Shown here piece by piece: positions 1 through 8,390 of a stretch of DNA of 40,122 nt (positions within the stretch are counted from its first letter, which is position 1; every line of letters starts with the position of its first letter). This DNA comes from Sva-07 sp038321235 (GTDB taxonomy: Bacteria; Actinomycetota; Acidimicrobiia; Acidimicrobiales; Ilumatobacteraceae): positions 1 through 40,122 of the forward strand of contig JBBQEU010000013.1 in the NCBI GenBank assembly GCA_038321235.1, given 5' to 3'. The position numbers and the translations under genes are program-made. Below the pieces are notes generated by a model. The model saw only the letters and a list, made by a program, of their open reading frames with translations, was not told where the DNA came from and made no database searches.

Positions 1-1
1 G

Positions 2-766
2 CAGTTGGCCGGCCGGCCGTTCACGATCCGTCAACAGTTCGTCGACGATCTCCGCAACCACGTGATCACCGATCGGGTCGCGACGATGAAGCGGGCGCTG
101 CTCGTGCTGCACTCGCCGATCGACAACACGGTGTCGGTCGATCATGCTGCAGAGATCTTCGCAGCGGCGCGTCACCCCAAGAGTTTCGTGTCGCTCGACG
201 GCGCCGACCACCTGCTGACCGACCGCGGCGATGCGAAGTTCGCAGCTGCCATGATCGGGGCGTTCGCCGACCGGTACATCGTCGATGAGAGCGGCGCCCT
301 CGGCGCGCCCCGCGCATCTGCACCGGTCGTGGTCGCCGAGACCACGCAGGGGCCGTTCCTCAATCACGTCGTGGTCGGACGACACCGCCTCCTCGCGGAC
401 GAGCCCGAGTCGGTCGGCGGGTTCGACGCGGGCCCCTCGCCCTACGACCTGCTGGGGGCGGCACTCGGCGCATGCACCTCGATGACGTTGCGGATGTACG
501 CGGACCGCAAAGGTGTGCCGCTCGATCGTGTGACCGTGGAGGTCACGCACGGCAAGGTCCACGCGAACGACTGCGCCGAGTGTTCCGACAACGAGTTGCT
601 CTCGGGGCGCTCGGGGATGATCGATCGGTTCGAACGTGTGGTCACCGTCGACGGTGCCGAGCTCACCGACGACCAGCGCACCAAGCTGCTCGAGATCGCC
701 GACAAGTGCCCCGTCCATCGCACGCTCGAGGCGGCCAGCTCGATCGTGACCCGCTTGTCGGACTGA
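2..766 (+). CDS. Alpha/beta hydrolase-OsmC fusion protein (5' end outside window)
   Basis: The reading frame is open to the left edge, so the N-terminal part of the hydrolase is missing; a TTG at base 5 is not a credible start. Numbering from that TTG, residues 1-95 are the end of an alpha/beta hydrolase, with the late catalytic His in GADH (about 69). Residues 115-250 are an OsmC/Ohr-type domain with its two redox cysteines in GACTSM (Cys157) and DKCPVH (Cys235). OsmC domains reduce organic hydroperoxides with a thiol pair. Fused hydrolase-OsmC proteins are a known bacterial family whose substrate is not settled. A hairpin follows the stop codon. Cytoplasmic location is inferred from the lack of any membrane segment in the visible part. 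Confidence 0.9.
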   Translation, partial: QLAGRPFTIRQQFVDDLRNHVITDRVATMKRALLVLHSPIDNTVSVDHAAEIFAAARHPKSFVSLDGADHLLTDRGDAKFAAAMIGAFADRYIVDESGALGAPRASAPVVVAETTQGPFLNHVVVGRHRLLADEPESVGGFDAGPSPYDLLGAALGACTSMTLRMYADRKGVPLDRVTVEVTHGKVHANDCAECSDNELLSGRSGMIDRFERVVTVDGAELTDDQRTKLLEIADKCPVHRTLEAASSIVTRLSD

Positions 767-773
767 CCCGACC

Positions 774-812
774 GATGAGATCCTCGGCCGGCCTTCGGTC
801 CGAAATCTCATC
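774..812. terminator. Probable bidirectional terminator hairpin
   Basis: GATGAGAT (774-781) and ATCTCATC (805-812) form an 8-bp stem around a GC-rich inner sequence. It sits between the stop of the OsmC fusion on the + strand and the stop of the BrkB gene on the - strand, which is where a shared terminator belongs. There is no T-run on either side, as is usual in high-GC actinobacteria. Confidence 0.5.
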
Positions 813-815
813 GTC

Positions 816-1718
816 TCAGGCGGTCGCCGGCTCGGGACGTGCGGCGGGTTCTGTTGCGTCGGAGGCCTGCACCCGGTCGAGCGAGCCCTCGCGGTGGCGG
901 ATCAGCGCGCCGTTGAATTCGGCGCTCATCAGTGACGAGATCGCGAGGAAGCTCAGCCACGTCACGAGCCCGAGCACGAGAGCGAAGTTGCCGTAGGTGT
1001 CCGACGCATTGTCTCGTATGAGCTTGACGATGGAAGTACCGAAGTACTGCAGCGCGGAATACAGCACGCCGGCGATGACCGCGCCCGGCCACACATCGCT
1101 CCACGTCGGCTCGGCCGCAGTGAGGTAGCGGAACATCGCAGCGAGCACCGAGATGTTGATCGCGACAGTGGCCGCGAGCAGCGCGAGGCGGCCACCGACG
1201 GGGAGCCCGGCGGCGTTGACGATCGTGGTCATCACGATGGTGCCGACCTGCGCTGCGCCGATGAAGACCAGACCGAGCAGTGCCTTACCGCGCTGCTTCG
1301 GCATCGCGTCCCGGCGGTCGTTCTGGAGCTCCCAGATGTCGTCCTGAGCTCGCTGTAGTGCAACGAACGCCTTGGTCGCCGACCACAAGGCGCCGCCGAG
1401 GCCGATGATCAATGCCCACCAATTGCCGTTCAACGACGCAGGATCGTCCTGCAGTTCCTTTCCGAGTACCGGGATGTCGGCCAGAGCGCCGTCGATGATC
1501 CGTTGTTGGAAGTCAGCGTTGCCTTCCAGCACGAAGCCGAGGATCGTCGTCGCCGCGAGCAGCAGCGGGAAGATCGACAGGAACCCGAAGAAGGCGATCA
1601 CCGATGCGTTGCGTCCCGAGATGTGGCGCTGCCACCCGTCGAGCATGTCCACGAACACGTCGATAGCGACATGCCGATCGCGAATCTCCATCACCCTGTC
1701 GCTCGTCGTCCACGCCAT
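816..1718 (-). CDS. YihY/BrkB family membrane protein
   Basis: 300 residues, the usual size for the family, with about six hydrophobic segments. The early stretch FFGFLSIFPLLLA is the typical first membrane segment of YihY/BrkB proteins (formerly misannotated as RNase BN). The C-terminal tail is charged and Ala/Pro-rich. Family members are inner-membrane proteins of uncertain function, possibly transporters or envelope factors. The ATG at 1718 lies 13 bases past the stop of ung, so the two are probably co-transcribed in the order ung-BrkB. Product class is clear; biochemical role is not. Confidence 0.88.
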   Translation of the reverse strand: MAWTTSDRVMEIRDRHVAIDVFVDMLDGWQRHISGRNASVIAFFGFLSIFPLLLAATTILGFVLEGNADFQQRIIDGALADIPVLGKELQDDPASLNGNWWALIIGLGGALWSATKAFVALQRAQDDIWELQNDRRDAMPKQRGKALLGLVFIGAAQVGTIVMTTIVNAAGLPVGGRLALLAATVAINISVLAAMFRYLTAAEPTWSDVWPGAVIAGVLYSALQYFGTSIVKLIRDNASDTYGNFALVLGLVTWLSFLAISSLMSAEFNGALIRHREGSLDRVQASDATEPAARPEPATA

Positions 1719-1731
1719 CAGTTCCGCCTCT

Positions 1732-2412
1732 TCATCGGTCGGTGCTTCCCACGTCGCTCACGTTCCAATCGACAGGTTCGCGTCCGGACGCGACCAGGGC
1801 CGCGTTCGCCTGGCCGAACGGGCGGCTGCCGAGAAACCCGTTGTGGGCCGAGAGCGGCGACGGGTGGGCCGACTCGATGATCGTGTGCCGACCCGTGTCG
1901 ATCAACGCCCGCTTGCGACGCGCCGAGGCGCCCCACAGGATGAACACCACCGGGTCATCCTTCGCGTTCACCACACGGATCACCTGGTCGGTGAAGGTCT
2001 CCCAGCCGTGCTTCTGGTGTGAGGCCGCAACACCATCGCGCACGGTGAGTGTGGCGTTGAGGAGCAGCACGCCTTGGCGCGCCCAGGCCTCGAGGTTGCC
2101 GTGATCGGGGATCGCCAGGCCCAGGTCGGCGTGCAATTCCTTGTGGATGTTGCGCAGCGAGGGCGGCACCCGAACCCCGTGGCGAACCGAGAAGCAGAGG
2201 CCGTGCGCCTGTCCCGGACCGTGGTAGGGGTCCTGGCCGAGGATCATCACCTTGACGTCCGCGTGCGGCGTCAGGCGCAGGGCAGCGAACACCTCGTCGG
2301 CAGGCGGATACACCGGGTGGTCTCGACGCTCGTCGGCGACGAAGTTCTGGAGCTGGTGCCAGTAGTCCAGCTCGAACTGGTCGCGAAGCAATGGGTTCCA
2401 GTCGGTGACCAT
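1732..2412 (-). CDS. ung: Uracil-DNA glycosylase, family 1
   Basis: 226 residues, full length for UNG. It removes uracil from DNA as the first step of base excision repair, in the cytoplasm. The water-activating loop GQDPYHG carries the catalytic Asp (about 61), GVLLLNATLTVR is the uracil-pocket segment, and HPSPLS carries the catalytic His (about 183) in the minor-groove loop. No key residue is missing. The ATG at 2412 is divergent from the PLP-enzyme gene starting at 2430, leaving 17 bases between start codons, so the two promoters must overlap or lie within the coding regions. Confidence 0.97.
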   Translation of the reverse strand: MVTDWNPLLRDQFELDYWHQLQNFVADERRDHPVYPPADEVFAALRLTPHADVKVMILGQDPYHGPGQAHGLCFSVRHGVRVPPSLRNIHKELHADLGLAIPDHGNLEAWARQGVLLLNATLTVRDGVAASHQKHGWETFTDQVIRVVNAKDDPVVFILWGASARRKRALIDTGRHTIIESAHPSPLSAHNGFLGSRPFGQANAALVASGREPVDWNVSDVGSTDR

Positions 2413-2429
2413 CGAGCACAGTGCCTAGC

Positions 2430-3425
2430 ATGAGTGCAGTGTTCGATCACCTCGAACGAGCCCCGCTCGCCACGTTGCCCACCCCGCTCGAGGCAGGGCC
2501 GACGCTCGGCGGTGCGAGCCGACTCTGGGTGAAGCGGGACGATCTCACCGGTCTGGGTGGTGGTGGGAACAAGGCCCGCAAGCTCGAATTCCTGTGTGGC
2601 GAGGCCGTAGCGACGGGTGCTCGCTCGCTCGTCACCGTCGGGGCTGCCCAGTCGAATCACTGTCGGATGACCGCAGCGGCAGGGGCTCGCCTCGGGCTCG
2701 AGACGCACCTGGTGCTGTCGGGTGACCGCCCCTCCGAGACAACCGGTAATCAATTGTTGTCGATGCTGTTCGGGGCGCAGCTGCACTTCACCGGTGCCGA
2801 GGAGAGCCACTGGGGCGAGCTCGAGATCGCTCGCGAGGCGGTCAGCGATCAACTCGTCGCCGAGGGGCTCGTTCCGTACGCGATCCCGATCGGCGGGAGC
2901 ACCGCAGTGGGTGCGCTCGGCTATGCGGCAGCGTTCGTCGAGCTGCTCGACCAGTGCGGGGCGGCTGGAGTGATGCCCTCACACGTGGTGTTCACATCGT
3001 CGAGCGGTGGCACGCATGCCGGTCTGCTCGCCGGACGAGCTGCCGCCGCGCACGCAGGGCGAGACGTGCCTGGTGTGGTTGCCATCGGTGTGGCCAAGGG
3101 GGTCAACGTCGGTCGTCCGGACATCGCCGGGCTGGCCAATCAGACCCTCACGCTGATGCAGTCGACGGCGATCGTCGCGGAGGAGGACGTCGAGGTCGAC
3201 ACGCGCTGGATCGGCGACGACTATGCAGTGCCGACCGAGTCCGGCGATGCGGCCATCCGATGGGCGGCCCGACACGGCGGCTGGCTGCTCGACCGCACCT
3301 ATTCGGGCAAGGGGTGTGCAGGCTTGCTCGGGCTGGCCACCGAGGGACGTTTCGGTTCCGACGTGGTCTTCGTGCACACGGGCGGTTGGCCGGCATTGTT
3401 CGCCCCCGCCGGCGTCCCTGCCTGA
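2430..3425 (+). CDS. D-cysteine desulfhydrase / ACC deaminase family PLP enzyme
   Basis: 331 residues from the ATG at 2430; an in-frame GTG at 2421 would add three residues. Fold-type II PLP enzyme of the ACC deaminase/D-cysteine desulfhydrase group. Visible motifs are GGGNKARKLEFL, with the PLP-binding lysine at about 48, and AAQSNHCR, the typical serine-containing motif after the first strand. Members convert D-cysteine to pyruvate, H2S and ammonia, or open the ring of 1-aminocyclopropane-1-carboxylate. The sequence alone does not separate these, though the general look favours desulfhydrase. The next gene starts 35 bases downstream on the same strand, so they may share a transcript. Confidence 0.88.
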   Translation: MSAVFDHLERAPLATLPTPLEAGPTLGGASRLWVKRDDLTGLGGGGNKARKLEFLCGEAVATGARSLVTVGAAQSNHCRMTAAAGARLGLETHLVLSGDRPSETTGNQLLSMLFGAQLHFTGAEESHWGELEIAREAVSDQLVAEGLVPYAIPIGGSTAVGALGYAAAFVELLDQCGAAGVMPSHVVFTSSSGGTHAGLLAGRAAAAHAGRDVPGVVAIGVAKGVNVGRPDIAGLANQTLTLMQSTAIVAEEDVEVDTRWIGDDYAVPTESGDAAIRWAARHGGWLLDRTYSGKGCAGLLGLATEGRFGSDVVFVHTGGWPALFAPAGVPA

Positions 3426-3460
3426 TCAGCCGGGTTGCGGCTCCGGGTAGCGTTGCCGGG

Positions 3461-4432
3461 ATGACGGACCAGATCCTCGACGTCGACCTGCTTGCGTTCG
3501 AATCGAGCACCGGAGCGGCCAGGCGTGCGGTGGTCGACGGGGTGCGTCGCAGTCTCGAGACCGGATTCGTGTACACGAGCCACGACGTGTCAGAGGATCT
3601 GCTCGACACGACGTACGCGATGCTTCGCGAGTTCTTCGAACTCGACGAGACCACCAAGCAGCAGTTCATCGCTCCGGGAGCCCACGGTCAGACCGGCTAC
3701 ACCGGTCTCCTCGTCGAGACGGCGGCGTCGAGCGACAAGCCCGACTGGAAAGAGATGCTCAACTGGGCAGCGCCGATCGCGGGGGGACATCCGCTGAAGA
3801 GCAAGTTCCCGACGGCGTATCCCGACCAGTTGCTGCCCGAGTCGGCGGTGCCCGGTATCACCGACGTGCTCTACCGATTCCATGAATCGGTCGCAGACCT
3901 GCAACGGCGGTTCCTTCGAGTGATCGCCGAGGGCATCGGTTGCCACGAGACGTTCTTCGACGACATGGTCGCCGACGGACCAACACTGACCCGGGCGATC
4001 CGCTACCCGGCGATGTCCGAGCTGGGTGAGCAGGGCCACGAGTGGGCGGGCCAGCACGGCGACATCAACCTGATCACCGCGTTGCCGCGTGCCACCGCTC
4101 CAGGACTGCAGGTGCGCGTCGGTGACGACTGGGTCGACGCCACGCCTCCGGACGATGCGGTGATCATCAACACGGGCATCATGCTGGAACGCCTCACCAA
4201 CGGAGTGATCCCGATCGGATGGCACCGGGTGGTCGCGGCGCCGGGATATGAGGGTGAGCGCTACAGCGTCGTGCAGTTCTGCCACCCTCGGCCCTGGACG
4301 ATCTTGTCGCCCGTGCCGTCGTGCTGCACGCCGGAGAACCCGCAACGGTTCTCGGCGATCAGCGCCGAACACGCACTCGACGAGGTGCTCTACCAGATCA
4401 ACCTGGTCGAGGACGCTCGTCGCGTCGGCTGA
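3461..4432 (+). CDS. Isopenicillin N synthase family 2-oxoglutarate/Fe(II) oxygenase
   Basis: 323 residues from the ATG at 3461. It has the N-terminal non-haem dioxygenase region (residues 5-120) and a jelly-roll core. Iron ligands are visible as H199-G-D201 in GQHGDINLIT and H255 in GWHRVV. R267 and S269 of ERYSVVQF are the usual RxS pair that binds the carboxylate of 2-oxoglutarate. All catalytic residues of the family are present. Substrate is unknown; bacterial relatives include amino-acid and flavonoid-like oxygenases. The preceding PLP enzyme, 35 bases upstream, hints at amino-acid catabolism (inference). The stop lies 1 base from the convergent stop of the cell-wall protein. Confidence 0.9.
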   Translation: MTDQILDVDLLAFESSTGAARRAVVDGVRRSLETGFVYTSHDVSEDLLDTTYAMLREFFELDETTKQQFIAPGAHGQTGYTGLLVETAASSDKPDWKEMLNWAAPIAGGHPLKSKFPTAYPDQLLPESAVPGITDVLYRFHESVADLQRRFLRVIAEGIGCHETFFDDMVADGPTLTRAIRYPAMSELGEQGHEWAGQHGDINLITALPRATAPGLQVRVGDDWVDATPPDDAVIINTGIMLERLTNGVIPIGWHRVVAAPGYEGERYSVVQFCHPRPWTILSPVPSCCTPENPQRFSAISAEHALDEVLYQINLVEDARRVG

Positions 4433-4433
4433 A

Positions 4434-6170
4434 TCAGGGTCGCAGAATCGGCACGGCGAGCGACGTGTCGTCGCGCACGGCGAGATCGACCCAGATCGAT
4501 GTGGGAAGTTCGATCGGTGACATCCACGACACCGGCACCGACGTTGGTCCACCCGCTCCCGGGCCACGCTTCTCCGGAGGCGCCCAGCCGCAGGTCTCGC
4601 TCGGATAGATCATCGCCGCCCACCCCGACGCGATCACCTCGCCCGTCGATGTGACCACCCATTCGGAGTCGATGTCGCGGCTGTCATCGGTGGTCTCGGT
4701 CGTGACGGGCTCGAGGCCCAGCCCGCTCGGCGGGCCCGACCACGGTCCGATGCCCACCGAACACACTTGCTTGAACAACGCATCGATCACCGGGCCGTAC
4801 GCGTCGACCGGGGTGCCGTCGAGATCGGTGATGGTCAGGCGGATGTGTGGCGCAACGGCATCGGTGGGGATCTGCACTGTCGCGTCGGTCGGCACGTCCG
4901 ACCGAATTCCGAGCGGTAGCGGATCGGTGTCACCCAGGTATCCGACGACCTGGCCGGCGCGCACGGTCTGGCCGACGGCGGCGAGACTCGTGAGTCGGAG
5001 ATGGTCTGGAGCAGCACCATCGTTCGTGCCCGGATTGTCGTCGTTGAAGCCGGCAAGTTCGTAGCTGCGACCGAACGTATCGGTGATCGTGACCGAGATC
5101 GTGTCGCCGGGTTCGTCGTGTACGCGGGTCACGACCCCATCGACGACCGCCAACACGGGCTGCAGCTTGACCCCGAACACGATGCCGGGCGCCTCCTCCG
5201 CACAGAGGCCGGCCGCCTCGATGTCTGCCGCTGATGCACTCCCTCCTGCATTCTGCGCAGCGTCCTGGGCATCGCCGCACTCCGGTGATGCAAGCCGCGT
5301 CGGGCCGAGAACCGGGAATGCCACCGCAGCCGTCCGTTCCACTGCTGGTGTGTTCGGATCGACGACGGCCTGCAACGGGAGTTCGGGCGCAAAGCCCATT
5401 CGGGCGACCTGGTCGGCGAGTGTGAGCGGGCGCGGGATCGGTCGGCCCGACAGGAATGCCCAGACGGCCAGCCACCGTTGCTGGTACTCGCGAACCGTCA
5501 GCACATTGCCTGCCGACGGGACCGGAACGACGTCCATCACGTTGACGTCACGCGAGGCGAGTGGGTAATACCACATGACGGGAATCATCGAGACGTCGTT
5601 GTTCCACTGGGCCAGGAACCGGTTGACGTCGGCGGCAGCGCGCTCGTCTTGGATCTCTGGCGGAGCGAGGTAGGCGTCTGGGTAGCCGCCGTAGTTGTTC
5701 CATGTCGAGGTGATGAACTGATACGCACCGGACGCTCGGCCTTTGTTGGGCGGAGCGAGGTAATTGCCACGCGACTCGAGATACCGGATCGTGGCCAGGA
5801 TGTTGGCGAGCTGGCTCGGGTAGGCAATGACCTGCCGCGGGGCCGGGGCCGGCGCAGGCGTGACGGGCGGGGCCACGGTCGTGGGCGTCGTGTCGGGCGA
5901 TGTGTCGACCGGCGTTGTCGTCGGCGCCGGATCGGGCGCAGTGGTCGGCGATGGTGTCGTGGTCGTGGCCGCCGTGGTCGTGGTGGGGGAGTCGTTGGTG
6001 ACTGGGTCGTCGGCGTGGGCAACCGGCGTGATCAACGTGCCGGCCAACCCCGCCACCGTGATCGCCACCGCGAACCGGCGACGTGCACGCACGTGCAACG
6101 CCGGCGCGCCTCCCCGATGGGAGGGCGGAGTTGCTCGCTCGGGAGTCGGTACGTTCGGATGCATCGCCAT
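4434..6170 (-). CDS. Secreted transglycosylase-like protein with C-terminal M23-like domain
   Basis: 578 residues from the ATG at 6170. A longer frame to 6332 exists but would overlap the divergent ROK gene and lacks a signal. Residues 33-53 form a signal peptide ending AHA. Residues 55-112 are a Thr/Pro-rich wall-spanning linker. Residues 118-185 resemble the Rpf/SLT transglycosylase fold, with a catalytic-type Glu in RYLESRGNY and GAYQFITSTW. Residues 340-480 look like a lysostaphin/M23 beta fold (VLAVVDGVVTRVHDEPGD, VRAGQVVGYLGDTDP), but I do not see the HxxxD...HxH zinc set, so this half may bind rather than cut. Likely acts in peptidoglycan turnover outside the membrane. Confidence 0.75.
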   Translation of the reverse strand: MAMHPNVPTPERATPPSHRGGAPALHVRARRRFAVAITVAGLAGTLITPVAHADDPVTNDSPTTTTAATTTTPSPTTAPDPAPTTTPVDTSPDTTPTTVAPPVTPAPAPAPRQVIAYPSQLANILATIRYLESRGNYLAPPNKGRASGAYQFITSTWNNYGGYPDAYLAPPEIQDERAAADVNRFLAQWNNDVSMIPVMWYYPLASRDVNVMDVVPVPSAGNVLTVREYQQRWLAVWAFLSGRPIPRPLTLADQVARMGFAPELPLQAVVDPNTPAVERTAAVAFPVLGPTRLASPECGDAQDAAQNAGGSASAADIEAAGLCAEEAPGIVFGVKLQPVLAVVDGVVTRVHDEPGDTISVTITDTFGRSYELAGFNDDNPGTNDGAAPDHLRLTSLAAVGQTVRAGQVVGYLGDTDPLPLGIRSDVPTDATVQIPTDAVAPHIRLTITDLDGTPVDAYGPVIDALFKQVCSVGIGPWSGPPSGLGLEPVTTETTDDSRDIDSEWVVTSTGEVIASGWAAMIYPSETCGWAPPEKRGPGAGGPTSVPVSWMSPIELPTSIWVDLAVRDDTSLAVPILRP

Positions 6171-6312
6171 GGTGCTATCGGCACGCGGCCCGGCCGGGTC
6201 GAGCGCGTTCTTCACGACAGTACTGGCGCCTCGACCGGAACTCGTCCGCGCCTCGACCACTGAGCGAAGCGGGTGACCACCACGCCTCGGACCCGGTACC
6301 GTTGGCCGACCG

Positions 6313-7314
6313 ATGTCCGATGTCGCTGCCAACCAGGTCGACCAACAGACCGATGCCTCCCCGGCGGAGGAGGTCGCGGATCCACGAGGCGATGTCGTGC
6401 TGGCCGTCGATGTCGGTGCGTCACACTTTCAGGCCGGTTTGGTGACACCTCGCGGAGTCCTCATCGATCGGGCCCGAGCGGCGATCGAGACCGACATCGG
6501 ACCGGAGTCGCAGTACACGTCGCTGGCGTCGATCGTGACCGAGATGCTCGAGCGTGCCGAATCGCGCCACTCGGTCACCGTGCGGGGTCTGGGGGTGTCG
6601 AGTGGCGGACATGTCAGCCGGGGGCTCGATCGAGTCTCACCCCTGAGTGTCCCGGGATGGCGCAACTTCCCGCTGCGCGCTCGTCTCGAAGAGTTGTCGG
6701 GACATGATGTTCACGGCGACCTCGACGCGAAGGCGCTGGCGCTGGCCGAGGGATGGCTCGGCGCAGCCCAGGGCCAATCGAACTTCTGCGTGATCACCGT
6801 GTCGGCCGGTGTGTCCGGCGGAATCATCCTCGACGGCGACCTGCTCGACGGCGAATCCGGATACGCCGGTCAGATCGGGCACTTCATCGTGGAACCAGGT
6901 GGGCGGCGCTGCTTGTGCGGCACCCAGGGCTGCCTCGAGGCCGAGGCCTCCGGTCAGGCGATCGACGCCATCACCGGGCGTCCGGCAACCGAGCCGTCGT
7001 ATCAGATCATGCAACGCACCGGTGATCTCGTCGGTCGTGCGGCTGCGTCGATGTGCAACGCGTTCGACCTGTCGCTCGTGGTGGTCGGCGGGAGCGTGGC
7101 GCTCGGATTCGGTTCGACCTTCTTCCATGCCGCACAGGTGTCTCTCGACGACCACGCCCGCCAGCCGTACACCCGCGGTGCGCGGATCACGCCGTCGAGA
7201 CTCGGGGAACAGGGTCCCCTCGTCGGTGCCGGCGCCGTCGGCTGGCGTGGGCTGCGACGCGCCGCTCGGCATCGACCAGCGGCGGAGCCGCCTCAGCCGC
7301 CGAACGCCCGGTAG
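6313..7314 (+). CDS. ROK family sugar kinase
   Basis: 333 residues. ROK proteins phosphorylate sugars such as glucose or N-acetylmannosamine, or act as repressors when they carry a DNA-binding domain; none is present here. Seen: the phosphate-binding start LAVDVGASHFQAGLV, a catalytic Asp in HGDLDAKALALAEG (the common form is ENDAN), and the zinc-binding signature CLCGTQGCLE preceded by GHFIVEPGG. About 25 extra residues precede the core. The ATG is divergent from the cell-wall protein, and the last 22 bases overlap the 3' end of the convergent DUF418-like gene. Sugar specificity cannot be read from the sequence. Confidence 0.9.
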   Translation: MSDVAANQVDQQTDASPAEEVADPRGDVVLAVDVGASHFQAGLVTPRGVLIDRARAAIETDIGPESQYTSLASIVTEMLERAESRHSVTVRGLGVSSGGHVSRGLDRVSPLSVPGWRNFPLRARLEELSGHDVHGDLDAKALALAEGWLGAAQGQSNFCVITVSAGVSGGIILDGDLLDGESGYAGQIGHFIVEPGGRRCLCGTQGCLEAEASGQAIDAITGRPATEPSYQIMQRTGDLVGRAAASMCNAFDLSLVVVGGSVALGFGSTFFHAAQVSLDDHARQPYTRGARITPSRLGEQGPLVGAGAVGWRGLRRAARHRPAAEPPQPPNAR

Positions 7315-8390
7315 ACGTACTCGGCGGGGCCCCGCCCGAAGCGGCGTTGCCACAGCGCGCCGACCGCGACAGCGGTCACCCAGAACCCGGCAGCGAACAG
7401 CAGGGCGGTACCGACTCCGTCCGGCTCCACCCAACCGAGCCAGTCGACCACCAGGTTGAAGACCAGGATGTGGGCGAGGTAGAGCGACAGGGTGAGCTGG
7501 CCCGCGCGTCGTAGCGGGTCGGACGCCGCGGGGAAACGTTCGGTGGCCCAATCGATGACCACGTACGCAACGAGTGCCGTGCCGAGGGCACTCGCCACAT
7601 AGACGCCGCTGCGGTCGCGTGGGGAGAGCGAGAAGGCAATCGCCGGGAGCCCGGTCATCGGCAGGTTTCCCAGCGTCGACGACAACGTCAGGAGCACGAG
7701 GCCGATTCCGATCGAGGCCTGCCGCCACCACGGTGCGGCGAGGACCCGGCCCAGGACGATGCCGCCGCACAGGAATGCGAACCAGGGCAGCAACGGGTGG
7801 GTGCCGTTGATGAACACATCGAAGATGTACCGGCGGATCGAATTCTGGCCGGGAGCGGTCAACCAGTCGGTGTCGTGACCGTTGCGGTCGCGATCGAACC
7901 GCCACAGGCGAACGATGGCGGCCGCGATGGCGGCGGCGATGCCGAGGGCGACGATCCAGCGCGATCTCCACGTGAAGATCGCCGCCGCCAGCACGAACAT
8001 GGCGCCGTAGTAGACGATGATCGTGCCAGCCCAGATCTCCTCGAGGACCAAACCGACCGTGTACAGCAACACGCCTCGACGGGTCAGCCGCCAGCGCATT
8101 TCACGCACCAGCGTTGGGTCGTCCAGCGTTCGACGGGTGAGCAGGGTGACGCCGACGCCGGCGACAAGCACGAACGTGGCGGCAAATCGTGTCGACAGGG
8201 GGCCGTCCCACGGATCGAACAGCTCATCGATCCACGAGTTCCCGATCGTGCCGCCGCGCAGTATCAGGTAGCCGTGGTAGTTCATCACGATGACACCGAT
8301 CAGGGCGACGGCGCGGACCGCGTCCGGTCCCCGCAATCGTGCAGCGGGAGCGGTATCGGTGAACGTCGAGGTGGGAGCGCTCAGATCCAC
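7293..8390 (-). CDS. DUF418-like / heparan-glucosaminide acetyltransferase-like membrane protein
   Basis: 365 residues and about nine hydrophobic segments. The N-terminal motif RAVALIGVIVMNYHGYL is typical of DUF418 and related acyltransferase-fold membrane proteins, and the C-terminal RRFGRGPAEYVYRAF matches the usual end of DUF418 proteins. Function is unproven; related proteins are thought to move acyl groups across the membrane. The GTG start at 8390 lies inside the last codons of the alanine-racemase-fold gene (GTGGATCTGA at 8381-8390 holds both signals), so translation is coupled and the two proteins probably work together. The 3' end overlaps the convergent ROK gene. Confidence 0.75.
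   Translation of the reverse strand: MDLSAPTSTFTDTAPAARLRGPDAVRAVALIGVIVMNYHGYLILRGGTIGNSWIDELFDPWDGPLSTRFAATFVLVAGVGVTLLTRRTLDDPTLVREMRWRLTRRGVLLYTVGLVLEEIWAGTIIVYYGAMFVLAAAIFTWRSRWIVALGIAAAIAAAIVRLWRFDRDRNGHDTDWLTAPGQNSIRRYIFDVFINGTHPLLPWFAFLCGGIVLGRVLAAPWWRQASIGIGLVLLTLSSTLGNLPMTGLPAIAFSLSPRDRSGVYVASALGTALVAYVVIDWATERFPAASDPLRRAGQLTLSLYLAHILVFNLVVDWLGWVEPDGVGTALLFAAGFWVTAVAVGALWQRRFGRGPAEYVYRAFGG

Noticed and set aside
2954..3460. Upstream extension of the oxygenase frame
   Set aside because: It runs through the PLP-enzyme gene in another frame; the oxygenase family starts at the ATG at 3461.
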